A stretch of 64,000 bases of DNA from Deltaproteobacteria bacterium UBA5205 (GTDB lineage: Bacteria > Desulfobacterota > Syntrophorhabdia > Syntrophorhabdales > Syntrophorhabdaceae): positions 163,260-227,259 of the forward strand of contig DHVP01000042.1 in NCBI GenBank assembly GCA_002412715.1. The letters run 5' to 3'. Of this stretch, positions 42,475-51,805 are shown in pieces. A model generated the notes under the pieces. It had not been told where the DNA came from, ran no database searches, and was given only the letters and a program-made list of their open reading frames with translations. The translations under genes and the position numbers were made by a program. Each line of letters opens with the position of its first letter. Within the stretch, counting starts at the first letter, position 1.

Positions 42475-43302
42475 TCAGGTCGGAGTAATCGAAGACAGCT
42501 CTTTCTTGAAGGAGATATAGTATACCGCCCCTATAAAGACGAACCCTCCAACGATGTTTCCAAGGGTCACGGGGATCAGGTTCCAGTTGATGAACTGCCC
42601 CCATGTGACGTTGGCTCCCAGCATAATGCCTGTGGGAATAAAATACATGTTGGCAACGCTGTGTTCGAAGCCGGACGCAACGAAGGCCATGATGGGAAAC
42701 CATATACCGAAGAATTTCCCGATCATGTTCTTTGATGAGAGGGCGAGAAGGATAGCCAGGTTAACAAGCAGGTTGCAGGCGATACCCTTCATGAATGCGG
42801 ACCACAGGCCAAGGCCGCCGTTTGCCATATAGGGCAGTGTTTTTGCCTGGGCAATCGCCACGGCATTCTGACCGAAGGCAGTCAGCTCAGGTCCGCCACC
42901 CTTGCTGAGGGGCCCTACGGACATGAGGTATGCCCAGAAGAGCGAACCTATGAAGTTTCCAATATAGACCCAGAACCAGGCGTTGAGCACCTTCGCCCAG
43001 GTTGATTTCTTTTGAAATACGGCCATCGGGATCAGCATCGTATCGCCGGTAAAAAGTGACATGCCGGTAAGAACGATTGCAATCAAGCCGACGGGGAAGA
43101 CAGCCCCCGATATCATCGACTTGAAACCCGGACCTACCGTGGTCTCAAGGCCCGTTCCACATATCGTGGCGAGGGCTCCTCCAACAGCAATGAATAGCCC
43201 GGCCATGAAACTGCGCACGAGATAATTGCTCGGAGTCAGGCTAGCTTTGTACTTGCCAGCATCTCCAGCCAGTTGCACGATCTCTACAGGTTTGTTCGCC
43301 AT
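42475..43302 (-). CDS. Formate/nitrite transporter (FNT) family channel
   Basis: This 275-residue membrane protein has six helices. FMAGLFIAVGGALATI, GLIAIVLTGMSLFTGDTM, GIACNLLVNLAILLALSS and the central-histidine segment ASGFEHSVANMYFIPTG near residue 200 are FNT signatures. RBS GGAGGG lies before the ATG. It conducts formate, acetate-like anions, nitrite or hydrosulfide; in a syntrophic anaerobe formate export is a fair guess. The substrate is not decided by the sequence. Confidence 0.92.
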   Translation of the reverse strand: MANKPVEIVQLAGDAGKYKASLTPSNYLVRSFMAGLFIAVGGALATICGTGLETTVGPGFKSMISGAVFPVGLIAIVLTGMSLFTGDTMLIPMAVFQKKSTWAKVLNAWFWVYIGNFIGSLFWAYLMSVGPLSKGGGPELTAFGQNAVAIAQAKTLPYMANGGLGLWSAFMKGIACNLLVNLAILLALSSKNMIGKFFGIWFPIMAFVASGFEHSVANMYFIPTGIMLGANVTWGQFINWNLIPVTLGNIVGGFVFIGAVYYISFKKELSSITPT

Positions 43303-43408
43303 AATCCCTCCTTTTTTAGTTTCCTCATCCCTGATTTCTTTGAAGATTGAATAACTAAAAGAACCATAAGATCAGGTTCGATATCAAGAGATTATTTGTA
43401 ATAATATG

Positions 43409-44203
43409 TCATTCTGCGGCGGAAAATTTTGTCACCGTATCCATGTAGTCCTTCAATCCCAGCATCATGATATCGTTATGACCCGCCCGGGGGATAAAGA
43501 GAGAGGATTTCTTTGCGGCACCCGAGAGATCGTACAGTGCCCTCCCCTCCGTGGAAGGGATGATCTCATCCCATTCTCCATGAATGATAAGTGTCTGGAT
43601 TTCCACATCTTTTATCTTGAGATCGTTACCGAGCCCGACGGGCTCCCCCGCATCTCTGAAAAGGTGTTCAACTCCCAGTCGGGCGATCTGGTTGCGGGCG
43701 CTGGCAAAGCCGCTTTCAACTATGAGCCCCTTGAAATGGTCCTGATAATGATAGGCAAGCTCTATGGCTGGGGCGCTTCCCAACGAGCGGCCCATGACGA
43801 AAAGATTCCCTGAGAACCCGCTGTCTTTCATGCAGGACACAAAATCATGGAAGATGGGATGGGCATCCTTGATCATGGCCGTGCAAGTGGGGCTTCCATC
43901 GCTCCCGCCGTATCCGCGGTAATCGGCCACGAAAAGGTTCAGCCCCCGCGCGGCGTAGACGGGTGCCACATAGTCATAATCCGGGGCTACCTCACCATTG
44001 CCGTGAAAATACAGGATGTTGGGCCCGTCGCTTCGTGCCGGGTAGAAACGGCAGCAGATTGAAACACCTTTCGCCACTTCCACGAAACGATTTACGGCCT
44101 TTGGATTTTCGGAATCCGCTGCGACCTCCCGTCTGGGAAAGAAAAGCCGGTAGAGGATCTCCGGCCGATCATACAGTTCAAGTCCCTTGTCGAAATCCAC
44201 CAT
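43409..44203 (-). CDS. Alpha/beta hydrolase
   Basis: This 264-residue protein has the canonical order: oxyanion segment YFHGNGEV near residue 66, nucleophile elbow GRSLGS near residue 130, acid in HGEWDEIIPS near residue 213 and His in PRAGHND near residue 245. It resembles the family of small serine hydrolases with a DUF-like BAAT/abhydrolase fold. RBS GAGGAGGG lies before the ATG. No neighbour points to a substrate. A short near-identical fragment of this gene lies at 53150. Confidence 0.85.
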   Translation of the reverse strand: MVDFDKGLELYDRPEILYRLFFPRREVAADSENPKAVNRFVEVAKGVSICCRFYPARSDGPNILYFHGNGEVAPDYDYVAPVYAARGLNLFVADYRGYGGSDGSPTCTAMIKDAHPIFHDFVSCMKDSGFSGNLFVMGRSLGSAPAIELAYHYQDHFKGLIVESGFASARNQIARLGVEHLFRDAGEPVGLGNDLKIKDVEIQTLIIHGEWDEIIPSTEGRALYDLSGAAKKSSLFIPRAGHNDIMMLGLKDYMDTVTKFSAAE

Positions 44204-44342
44204 AATTTTTCCCTCCTCGGGGCTTTAGGGGGCACTGAACGAACGGACGCATCCCCTCACCTAGATTAAGGGAAATTCCCCGCTCTTATCAAGACAGAAA
44301 CTTGACTGTCCTTTCTTTTTTTTACTCCCCCAACAATATTTC

Positions 44343-44371
44343 TTGCACTCCTGTAATTTTTGTGCGATAAT
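44343..44371 (+). promoter_or_regulatory. Promoter of the cold shock gene with long 5' leader
   Basis: TTGCAC (44343-44348) and GATAAT (44366-44371) are 17 bases apart. The predicted leader to ATG 44491 is about 113 bases, in keeping with the long structured leaders of csp genes. The rest of 44204-44490 holds no supported gene. Confidence 0.65.
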
Positions 44372-44490
44372 CGACCCCGGAGCATAGGAAGGAACAAGCT
44401 GTTCGTCACAAACGCAGGAATTCCCAATTTTTGTTGTCTGTCCCATAGCGCAGTTCCTTTTCTTCCACATTCTATCAGGAGGTTTGAAGC

Positions 44491-44691
44491 ATGGCAAAAG
44501 GAACTGTAAAATGGTTCAACGAATCAAAGGGTTTTGGTTTTATCACTGGTGATGACGGTACGGACGTGTTCGTGCACTATTCAGCCATCCAGGGCAGCGG
44601 ATTCAAGTCCTTGTCCGAAGGTGAGCAGGTCAATTTCGAGGTCGTCAGCGGCCCGAAAGGCCCCGCGGCAGCAAACGTAGTGAAGGCCTAA
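44491..44691 (+). CDS. Cold shock protein (CspA family)
   Basis: This 66-residue single CSD domain has RNP1 KGFGFIT and RNP2 VFVHYSAI motifs for single-stranded nucleic acid binding. AGGAGG lies 8 bases upstream of the ATG. It acts as an RNA chaperone. A terminator follows directly. Confidence 0.96.
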   Translation: MAKGTVKWFNESKGFGFITGDDGTDVFVHYSAIQGSGFKSLSEGEQVNFEVVSGPKGPAAANVVKA

Positions 44692-44700
44692 GACACCTAA

Positions 44701-44734
44701 AAGCAGGCCCGGCGCAACCGGGTCTGCTTTTTCA
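44701..44734 (+). terminator. Intrinsic terminator after the cold shock gene
   Basis: AAGCAGGCCCGG (44701-44712) pairs with CCGGGTCTGCTT (44718-44729) with one G-U pair, and T residues follow. The typA start is only 16 bases beyond, so typA may depend on read-through or an internal promoter. Confidence 0.88.
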
Positions 44735-44749
44735 ACTTTATCCAATCCT

Positions 44750-46573
44750 ATGGAACAGAATAAGATCAGGAATATTGCGATCATCGCGCACGTCGACCAC
44801 GGGAAGACTACGCTCGTGGATCAGCTCTTCAGGCAGAGCGGGATGTTCCGCCACAACGAGATCGTAGAGGAGCGCCTCATGGACTCCATGGATCTCGAAC
44901 GCGAGCGCGGCATCACCATCTCCTCAAAGAACGGCTCATTCGCGTATAAGGATCATTTCATCAACATCATCGATACCCCGGGACATGCCGACTTCGGAGG
45001 GCAGGTCGAGAGGGTCCTCAAGATGGCTGATGGTGTCCTGCTTCTTGTTGACGCCGCCGAGGGGCCGATGCCCCAGACAAGGTTCGTCCTCAAGAAGGCC
45101 CTTGGATTGAAATTGCCCGTCATCGTCGTAATAAACAAGATCGATAAACCGGCTGCCCGTTGCGATTGGGTGGTAGACCAGGTCTTCGATCTCTTTGTCA
45201 AGCTCGATGCACCCGACGATATCCTTGATTTCCCCATCATCTACACTTCGGCAAAAGCCGGTTATGCCACAATGGACCATGCGCAGGCAGGCGACTCGAT
45301 GATACCGCTCTTTGACATGATCATCGATTCGGTACCGCCTCCAACGGGAAACCCCGAGGCTCCCCTGCAGATGCTCGTGAGTTCGCTTTCCTATTCACCG
45401 TTTCTCGGCAGGCTTGCCATCGGGAAGATCACCTCCGGCGTCCTCAACCTTAACAAAGATGTGATCGTGGCGACGGAAGGCGTGCCCTCCTCTCCGGCAC
45501 GGATCACGAAGGTTTACCGCTTCAAGGGAAGCGCAATGGAAGAGACGCAGATAGCAGGCACCGGCGAGATCGTCGCCGTGGCAGGCATGGATGTCATAAC
45601 GATCGGTGAGACTCTTACGGATCCGGAAAATCCAGCACCACTGCCCGGCATCGACATCGACCCGCCGACAATCTCAATGAGCTTTATCCCCAACGATTCG
45701 CCCTTTGCCGGGAAAGAGGGACGGTTTCTCACGTCGCGTCACATCAGAGAGAGGCTCATGCGAGAGACACTCTCCGACGTGGCACTTGTCGTCGAGGAGC
45801 TTGCCGACTCCATCGGTTACAAGGTCTCCGGACGCGGGGAACTCCATCTGTCCATACTCATAGAAAAGATGCGCAGGGAAGGCTACGAATTCCAGGTGAC
45901 GCGTCCCAAGGTCATAGTTAAAGAGACCGACGAGGGGATTCTCGAACCATACGAGGAACTGACTATCGACGTTGACGAGCAGTATTCCGGGACCGTTATA
46001 GAAAACCTCGGCAAGCGCAAGGGCCAGATGGTCCACATGCACCAGGACAAGGGGATCGTCAGGTTAAGCTATCGTATCCCCACACGCGGTCTCATCGGTT
46101 TCCGTTCACAGTTTCTCACGGAAACAAAAGGCACCGGCACGATGAACTACATCTTTGATGGTTATGACAGGCACGCCGGAGAAATGAAGAACCGGAACAA
46201 CGGGGTCCTGGTGGTCATGGAAGAATGCACCACCGTGGCATATGCCCTTTTCAACCTTCAGGAAAGAGGCGTGCTTTTTCTCGGTCCCGGCGAAAAGGTT
46301 TACGGCGGCCAGATAATCGGTGAACATGCGCGCGAGATAGACCTCGTGATAAACCCCGCGAAAGGCAAAAAACTGACAAACATGAGGGCTGCGGGCTCCG
46401 ACGACGCCGTCATCCTCACACCTCCCAGGAACATGAGTCTTGAAGACTGTATCTCTTATATCAACGAAGATGAACTCGTCGAGATCACACCAAAGTCGAT
46501 CAGGCTGCGCAAGACCATCCTCGACGGCCTCCAGCGCAAGAGATCGAAGATAGCCGGCCTCAAACCCGAATAG
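44750..46573 (+). CDS. typA: Ribosome-associated GTPase TypA/BipA
   Basis: This 607-residue translational GTPase has G1 AHVDHGKTTL near residue 13, the switch segment ERERGITI, DTPGHADFGG and NKIDKP. EF-Tu-like domain 2, EF-G domains III and V, and the BipA-specific C-terminal domain (GTGTMNYIFDGY, AYALFNLQERG) follow. The ribosome site before the ATG is weak. It aids ribosome assembly and stress adaptation. Confidence 0.96.
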   Translation: MEQNKIRNIAIIAHVDHGKTTLVDQLFRQSGMFRHNEIVEERLMDSMDLERERGITISSKNGSFAYKDHFINIIDTPGHADFGGQVERVLKMADGVLLLVDAAEGPMPQTRFVLKKALGLKLPVIVVINKIDKPAARCDWVVDQVFDLFVKLDAPDDILDFPIIYTSAKAGYATMDHAQAGDSMIPLFDMIIDSVPPPTGNPEAPLQMLVSSLSYSPFLGRLAIGKITSGVLNLNKDVIVATEGVPSSPARITKVYRFKGSAMEETQIAGTGEIVAVAGMDVITIGETLTDPENPAPLPGIDIDPPTISMSFIPNDSPFAGKEGRFLTSRHIRERLMRETLSDVALVVEELADSIGYKVSGRGELHLSILIEKMRREGYEFQVTRPKVIVKETDEGILEPYEELTIDVDEQYSGTVIENLGKRKGQMVHMHQDKGIVRLSYRIPTRGLIGFRSQFLTETKGTGTMNYIFDGYDRHAGEMKNRNNGVLVVMEECTTVAYALFNLQERGVLFLGPGEKVYGGQIIGEHAREIDLVINPAKGKKLTNMRAAGSDDAVILTPPRNMSLEDCISYINEDELVEITPKSIRLRKTILDGLQRKRSKIAGLKPE

Positions 46574-46585
46574 CCCTGCCTGCCC

Positions 46586-46918
46586 ATGAACATCCAGATC
46601 TTCGGTACTCCCAAATGCCAGGACACCCGAAAAGCCCAACGCTACTTCAAGGAACGCGGCATACGATTTCAGTATATTGACGTCACGGTAAAAGGGCTCA
46701 GCAAAGGCGAGCTGGCGAGCGTCAAGGTCTCGGTCGGCATCGATAATCTCATCGATAAGGAAGGGAAACAATACGCCCGGCGGAACCTCGCGTACCTTAC
46801 CCATAATGTTGAGGAAGAGCTCCTCGATGACCCTCTTCTCCTGAAAACCCCCATAGTCCGCAACGGGAACAAAGCTACCGTCGGCTACCAGCCAGAAGTC
46901 TGGAAAGAGTGGAAATAG
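46586..46918 (+). CDS. ArsC/Spx-family thioredoxin-fold protein
   Basis: This 110-residue protein has IQIFGTPKCQDTRKAQRYFKERGI, with a single Cys (residue 10) in the CxxxR active-site loop of the ArsC family, and TPIVRNGNKATVGY near the C-terminus. It starts 12 bases after typA and is probably co-transcribed. Family members are arsenate reductases or regulators such as Spx; nothing here shows an arsenic context. Confidence 0.82.
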   Translation: MNIQIFGTPKCQDTRKAQRYFKERGIRFQYIDVTVKGLSKGELASVKVSVGIDNLIDKEGKQYARRNLAYLTHNVEEELLDDPLLLKTPIVRNGNKATVGYQPEVWKEWK

Positions 46919-47683
46919 CTATATTTCTTTTGCTTTCTCCAGTATAGCCCCCATTGTCGGCCCTGCTGGCCCGCGCAATACGATGGTGGCCATGCTGTCG
47001 CAGGGCGTTGCGTCGCGGTTTATGATTACGAGCTTCGCCCCTGCCCGCTTTGCCTCCACGGGCATCTGTGCCGCCGGATAGACCACAAGCGAAGAGCCGA
47101 TCACGATGAAAACGTCGCATGCGGCCGAACGGCGGAAGGCCTCGGCCGTCTCGCGCTCCGGCATCGACTGGCCGAAGGAGATCGTGGCGGGTTTAAGCAG
47201 GCCTCCGCATGAATCACACCGGGGGGCCTTCTCTCCGGCGGCGACCCTTTCCTGGATGGGACCCCTGTCGTATCTCTTCTGACACGACAGGCAGGCCACA
47301 TGCATGGCCGTTCCGTGAAGCTCCAGCACCTTTTCCCCCGAATTGCCGGCCTTGAAATGGAGACCGTCGATGTTCTGCGTGATAAGACAATCCAGCTTCC
47401 CCAGGCGCTCGAGTTCGGCAACGGCCATATGTCCGGCATTCGGTTGCGCGTCCTTCATCGCCTCATACATCTCCGTCGCCATCTGCCAGTATTTCTCTCT
47501 CGATGATTCTCGTGAAAGGAAATTCTGAAAATCAAAATCGGCCGGATCGTACCTGTCCCAAACACCCCCGGGGCTCCGGAAATCAGGGATCCCCGATTCC
47601 GTGCTCAGACCGGCGCCCACGAACACGACAACCTTCTTCGCCCCCGCTATCAGCCGGGCAACCTCGTCTATTTTATGCTCCAT
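46919..47683 (-). CDS. cobB: NAD-dependent sirtuin deacylase (Sir2/CobB)
   Basis: This 254-residue protein has GAGLSTESGIPDFRS near residue 25, TQNIDGLH near residue 105, catalytic His in HGTAMH near residue 125 and zinc cysteines CLSC and CDSC. The C-terminal GSSLVVYPAA segment closes the NAD site. AGGTGATG precedes the ATG. It removes acyl groups from lysines; in syntrophs with abundant reactive acyl-CoAs this is a common partner. Its stop codon abuts that of the ArsC-like gene on the other strand. Confidence 0.94.
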   Translation of the reverse strand: MEHKIDEVARLIAGAKKVVVFVGAGLSTESGIPDFRSPGGVWDRYDPADFDFQNFLSRESSREKYWQMATEMYEAMKDAQPNAGHMAVAELERLGKLDCLITQNIDGLHFKAGNSGEKVLELHGTAMHVACLSCQKRYDRGPIQERVAAGEKAPRCDSCGGLLKPATISFGQSMPERETAEAFRRSAACDVFIVIGSSLVVYPAAQMPVEAKRAGAKLVIINRDATPCDSMATIVLRGPAGPTMGAILEKAKEI

Positions 47684-47728
47684 TCATCACCTCACACCTT
47701 TCCCGCGCAGTCAGTTACATCAAGATTA

Positions 47729-49216
47729 TTACGACCGTGTCCCGGAGTCAATATCCTCTTCTCTATCGGAACTTTCTCTATGTCTGCCTTCGCGGCGTAA
47801 TTTCCAGCTTCTGTAAAGCAGTCCCACTCCAAACCATGCGAAGACGATCAACAGCGGGTACGCAAGTGCACGGGGGAACAAGGCAAAGCCGGCCGCCAGC
47901 ACCAGCAGCAGAACCCCGGCAATCATCGTCAGGCGCGCTTCGACCGGTTCCAGCACCCGCCGGTCCGTAAAGGCCGCTCCGACAGCGCTGCCGATACGAA
48001 CCGCTCCGGCTACCGCCCGCCCCACTTTCCCGGCGCCGCTCGACGTGGCGTGAAGGTGGGACGGCTCGCCGGGCGCACGCAGTTTCTGTTTCTCATCGAG
48101 GACGATTTCGGTGGCATTCGTCAGATCCTGCAGGTACATCGCCTCCATCTGCTCAGCGAATGCCTCATCCTCGACGACCACATCCAGTTCACAGTTGCCA
48201 AACCAACTAGCGATGTTAAGGTTAGAGGAACCGACCCGCGCCCAACTTCCATCGGCGACCGCCGTTTTGGCATGGAGCATCGTGCCCTTCCACTCGAAGA
48301 CGCGCACGCCCGCCTCGAGGAGAGGCCGGTAGCCTGCACGTGATAACGGCCTCAAGAGGGGAATATCCGTGGCATTGGGAACGAGCAGGCGCACGTCGAC
48401 TCCGTCCCTGGCCGCGGCCTTCAAAGCCTGCACGTAAGTGGACAGGCCGGCGTAGTAGGCATCCGTCAGCCAGAGCCTTTTTCTTGCAAGGGTCGCGACG
48501 AGCTGGTCCAACCGCAGCATACCCGCTGTGACGGGTACGCTTGCGACGATACGCAATCTCATGTCACCTGCTCTCTGAAGCTCGTCCGCGTTAATCGATT
48601 CCTCTTCCGCAATGGGCTCGCCGATCATCGCCCAGACCTCAGCGAACGCCCGTTCGATATCCGCCACTGCAAGTCCGCGCACCTCGACCCCGGTGTCACG
48701 CCACGGCTCGATGTTCTTTTCGGGGATGCCTTCCCACATCCGGCCCACACACAAACCCGTGATGAAGCCGACCTGTCCGTCGACTGCAATCATCTTGCGG
48801 TGGTCACGCGAGAGCCAACCGAGTGGACTGCCAAGACGCGGGGGATTGTAGCAGCGCACTTCGACTCCACCCGCACGCAGGCGATTCCAGAAACGCCGTG
48901 AGGTCTTGCCGAGGCCGCCCATCCAGTCGTGGATGAGCCGCACACGCACGCCTTCCTGCGCTTTTGCAATCAGCGCATCGGCAAACCTGTACCCCGTGTC
49001 GTCTTCACGAATGATGTAGTTCTCGAAATGAATGTGATGTCTCGATCCGCCGATGGCATCAAGCCATGCCGGGTAATTCTCGCGCGCGTCCTTGAGGAGT
49101 CGAACATGGTTGCCTTCGATGACCGGCACGCCCGCGGCACGCGAGAACGCCATGTCGGCGGGATTCAATACCCGGGTCACCATATCATGCTCGCAGTTGC
49201 CTGTTGCGACACTCAT
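47729..49216 (-). CDS. Phospholipase D family protein (cardiolipin synthase-like)
   Basis: From ATG 49216 (AGGA 8 bases upstream) the protein is 495 residues with two HxKx4D motifs, RDHRKMIAVDG and MLHAKTAVADG, the hallmark of the PLD superfamily. Two C-terminal hydrophobic segments (LTMIAGVLLLVLAAGFALF and YPLLIVFAWFGVGLLY) would anchor it in the membrane; classic cardiolipin synthases carry their helices at the N-terminus. Reaction: phosphatidyl transfer or phosphodiester cleavage. GC content is slightly higher than in its neighbours. Confidence 0.88.
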   Translation of the reverse strand: MSVATGNCEHDMVTRVLNPADMAFSRAAGVPVIEGNHVRLLKDARENYPAWLDAIGGSRHHIHFENYIIREDDTGYRFADALIAKAQEGVRVRLIHDWMGGLGKTSRRFWNRLRAGGVEVRCYNPPRLGSPLGWLSRDHRKMIAVDGQVGFITGLCVGRMWEGIPEKNIEPWRDTGVEVRGLAVADIERAFAEVWAMIGEPIAEEESINADELQRAGDMRLRIVASVPVTAGMLRLDQLVATLARKRLWLTDAYYAGLSTYVQALKAAARDGVDVRLLVPNATDIPLLRPLSRAGYRPLLEAGVRVFEWKGTMLHAKTAVADGSWARVGSSNLNIASWFGNCELDVVVEDEAFAEQMEAMYLQDLTNATEIVLDEKQKLRAPGEPSHLHATSSGAGKVGRAVAGAVRIGSAVGAAFTDRRVLEPVEARLTMIAGVLLLVLAAGFALFPRALAYPLLIVFAWFGVGLLYRSWKLRREGRHRESSDREEDIDSGTRS

Positions 49217-49383
49217 GTTGTGATTCCTGGCTTTCATTAATCCGAGCGAAGGAGGCTCGTGTTGATTCAACGAACGGATGATCATTGTTGTTCCCGCCGG
49301 GGAGCCGCCTTGACTATTATACCCCAGCTTCCCGCAGAGACCGAGCATTTTTTATTGCATGGCCCGGCGCGAGAAGTACATGC

Positions 49384-49417
49384 AGGGGCGGATTTGTTTC
49401 CGCCCCTTCTTATTTTT
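49384..49417 (+). terminator. Terminator-like hairpin with T run
   Basis: AGGGGCGGA (49384-49392) pairs with TCCGCCCCT (49399-49407) and TCTTATTTTT follows on the plus strand. The flanking genes are both on the minus strand, so its orientation is odd. It may stop antisense transcription or be a relic. Confidence 0.5.
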
Positions 49418-49437
49418 ATGGCTGGATTATGATTAGG

Positions 49438-50232
49438 CTACCGCGGATTGAGTCCCGTGTAGTAGTTCTTGTTGTACCGGATAACGGGCGGTGGCCGGCC
49501 GGCGGCACTGAACCTCGCCTCAATCTGCGCCTTCTTTTCATTGGGCTCGGTCAGATCGAGCGTCGCGCAGACACCACTGACGACGGAGAGAAATTGATTG
49601 AATGGAAATCCTATGGCCATTTCGTCGTCCCGCCACTTCGCCTTGAATCTCGTGCCGGCGCACAGCAAAGAGACGTTGATATCGTTGGTTTCAAAGGGGA
49701 CTGAAGTGCACCCCGAGCATATGGCCTGGTTTCCCGACATCCTGTAGGTGGTATTGAACCCGAAGGCATACGTATATCCCTGGATTATCCGCATACCGTT
49801 GTAGGGATCCGTCACGATCATTACCACGTGGGGTTCCTCGCTGTACTGTTCAAGAGGCTTGACCATGACACCATATGCCTTGTGTTCGCAGAAGACCACG
49901 TTTCTCTGCACATCTTTGGACGTCGGCAGGTCCTTATAGAGCCCCAGGCTGTCATAAAATCTCCCCGACAATGTCATCTCATCAAGCTCGACGACGCCGA
50001 GCGCCCGCGCGGCCCCGTTGCAGCCGAAATTTTTTGCCGCGGCCTTCAGGCTCTTGCCTGTCATCGCCGTCCTGACCATGACGCAGTAGGGCATTTTCCC
50101 GATCACGGCCTTTGCCTCCTCCCCTTTGTATTCCTTCGCATCAAAGATGAACCTGACTCCGACGATGGCCCGGTCGAGTTTCATCGCCAGATTCATCTCT
50201 TTCACAGCTTCGCTGATTGCAGCTTTATCCAT
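49438..50232 (-). CDS. DUF169 family protein
   Basis: This 264-residue protein shows the DUF169 pattern: RAIVGVRFIFDAKEY, MPYCVMVRTAMTGKSLKAA, FGCNGAARALG and NQAICSGCTSVPF with a CxGC pair. The start at 50232 follows AGAGGTG; a GTG one codon earlier is also possible. The conserved cysteines suggest a metal or cofactor site, but the family has no defined function. It follows the metQ-like gene by 24 bases and is probably the last gene of that transport operon. Confidence 0.85.
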   Translation of the reverse strand: MDKAAISEAVKEMNLAMKLDRAIVGVRFIFDAKEYKGEEAKAVIGKMPYCVMVRTAMTGKSLKAAAKNFGCNGAARALGVVELDEMTLSGRFYDSLGLYKDLPTSKDVQRNVVFCEHKAYGVMVKPLEQYSEEPHVVMIVTDPYNGMRIIQGYTYAFGFNTTYRMSGNQAICSGCTSVPFETNDINVSLLCAGTRFKAKWRDDEMAIGFPFNQFLSVVSGVCATLDLTEPNEKKAQIEARFSAAGRPPPVIRYNKNYYTGLNPR

Positions 50233-50256
50233 CACACACCTCTTTTTCCATACGGG

Positions 50257-51069
50257 TCAATCGATAAGGGTATATCTCCCTTTGTAGACCTCGTTGAACC
50301 TCGCCCTGTTCTTTTCCGATCTCAGGATCTTCACTGCCTCTTTTGCCCATGCAGATTCCAGGTCTTCGCTTCTTACGATCAACCCGAGGGCATAATCCTT
50401 GTTGTGTGGATCTTCAAAGAGAAAGACCTTCGGGTCTGCCTTGGCCGTCTCCGCCATGAAGTAGGCGGTAGCGATCACGGCGTCCACGTCCTGTATGCTT
50501 CGGGCAGTCTGCATGATCTCAGCCTCCACGAAGCTGAGGTTTTTGGGATTGTCCTTTATCTCAAGCAGGGTGTAGAAAGGACCCGTCTTCTCTTTCAAGG
50601 TCACCAATCCGGCTTCTTTCAGGATTATCAGGCCCCTGCTCAGATTGGTGGGATCGTTGGGAATCGTGAATTTGGCGTTCTGAGGGATTTGGTCAAGCTT
50701 CTTGTATTTTGCCGAGTAGATTGCGTAGAAGGAATGGAAGTAATAGGGCTTCACCATCTCCAGATTTGCGTTGTTCTCTTTGTTGAAGGTAAGCATCCAG
50801 GGCCGATGATTCTGAATGATGCCGTCGATGCTGCCATCCTTCAACGCCGCCGCCGGGAGCTGATTCGCATCGAACATAACTATCTCGACATTATAACCCT
50901 GCGGCGCAAGTCCCTCTTTGATCCACTGGAGCATCGGCTCCATAGTGGGCGTACACCCAAGTTTCAGGTTTTTCTTTTCCTCTGTCGGAGACTTTGAGCA
51001 TCCGACCATGGTCAGAACGAAAGCAACCGCAAGAAACACAACGACTATTCTGGTTAATCCTTTACACAT
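50257..51069 (-). CDS. metQ: MetQ/NlpA-family substrate-binding lipoprotein
   Basis: This 270-residue protein has a lipoprotein signal (hydrophobic VVVFLAVAFVLTMV, lipobox VGC with Cys24). The NlpA-type core has NLKLGCTPTMEPML, DGIIQNHRPWML and IPNDPTNLSRGLIILKEAGL. ATG 51069 has GGAGG 5 bases upstream. It is the ligand-binding part of the ABC importer with the two genes upstream. The family carries D/L-methionine, but relatives may carry other ligands and the DUF169 partner is unusual. Confidence 0.88.
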   Translation of the reverse strand: MCKGLTRIVVVFLAVAFVLTMVGCSKSPTEEKKNLKLGCTPTMEPMLQWIKEGLAPQGYNVEIVMFDANQLPAAALKDGSIDGIIQNHRPWMLTFNKENNANLEMVKPYYFHSFYAIYSAKYKKLDQIPQNAKFTIPNDPTNLSRGLIILKEAGLVTLKEKTGPFYTLLEIKDNPKNLSFVEAEIMQTARSIQDVDAVIATAYFMAETAKADPKVFLFEDPHNKDYALGLIVRSEDLESAWAKEAVKILRSEKNRARFNEVYKGRYTLID

Positions 51070-51099
51070 GTAAACCTCCATTTGAATGAGTTATCCACG

Positions 51100-51774
51100 T
51101 CACACTATTTTTTTGTAAAGCCAATCCCCTGCCCACTGTATTATCAGAACCATGATAAACAGAAGAAAGACCGACGTATACAACACGGTGTTATTGAAAC
51201 TCTGATAACCGTAATTGAGCGCAACCGCGCCTATGCCCCCCGCTCCCACGGCGCCTGCCATTGTCGTTGCCGAAAGGAACGTTATGGTGGAGAGCGTGGT
51301 CCCCGCTACGATCATCGGGACCGACTCCTTTACCATAACCCTCATTATGATCTGGAAATCCGATGCTCCGAACGAGCGCGCCGCCTCGATAAGCTGCCTG
51401 TCAACTCCCTTCAGACTGTTCTCTATTATCCTCGCCATGAAGGGCGTCGCCGCCAGGGTTAGGGGAAAAATGGCAGCCTTTTCCCCTATTGACGTGCCCA
51501 CTATAATCCTTGTTAGGGGCGATATGGCCACGATGAGAATTATTACGGGAAACGACCTGATACTGTTGACCACGAAATCGAGGATCTTGTATTTTGAGTT
51601 GTTCGGCCGCAACCCCTGAGGTCCGTACAGGATAAGAAAATACGCCAGCACGAAGCCGAAAACAAACGCCAGCAGCATCGAAACGGAAAGCATCCTCAGG
51701 GTAGCCCAGATAGAGGGGGCGATTATCCCCTCAAAGTATCTCCACCAGTTCGCAAGATATCCGTTGGTAAACAT
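51100..51774 (-). CDS. metI: MetI-type ABC transporter permease
   Basis: This 224-residue protein has about five helices and the permease coupling motif EAARSFGASDFQIIMRV near residue 135 (the EAA loop). IRSFPVIILIVAISP and PFMARIIENSLKGVD are typical of methionine permeases. ATG 51774 follows AAAGGGG. It forms the channel with the MetN-like ATPase. Confidence 0.9.
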   Translation of the reverse strand: MFTNGYLANWWRYFEGIIAPSIWATLRMLSVSMLLAFVFGFVLAYFLILYGPQGLRPNNSKYKILDFVVNSIRSFPVIILIVAISPLTRIIVGTSIGEKAAIFPLTLAATPFMARIIENSLKGVDRQLIEAARSFGASDFQIIMRVMVKESVPMIVAGTTLSTITFLSATTMAGAVGAGGIGAVALNYGYQSFNNTVLYTSVFLLFIMVLIIQWAGDWLYKKIV

Positions 51775-51805
51775 GCAATCCCCTTTCTTTTTCCAAAGCT
51801 GCGCT

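Noticed and set aside
44261..44497. A 78-codon cysteine-containing frame on the minus strand before the cold shock gene
   Set aside because: It runs over the csp promoter and leader, has no ribosome site or family resemblance, and is best explained as chance.
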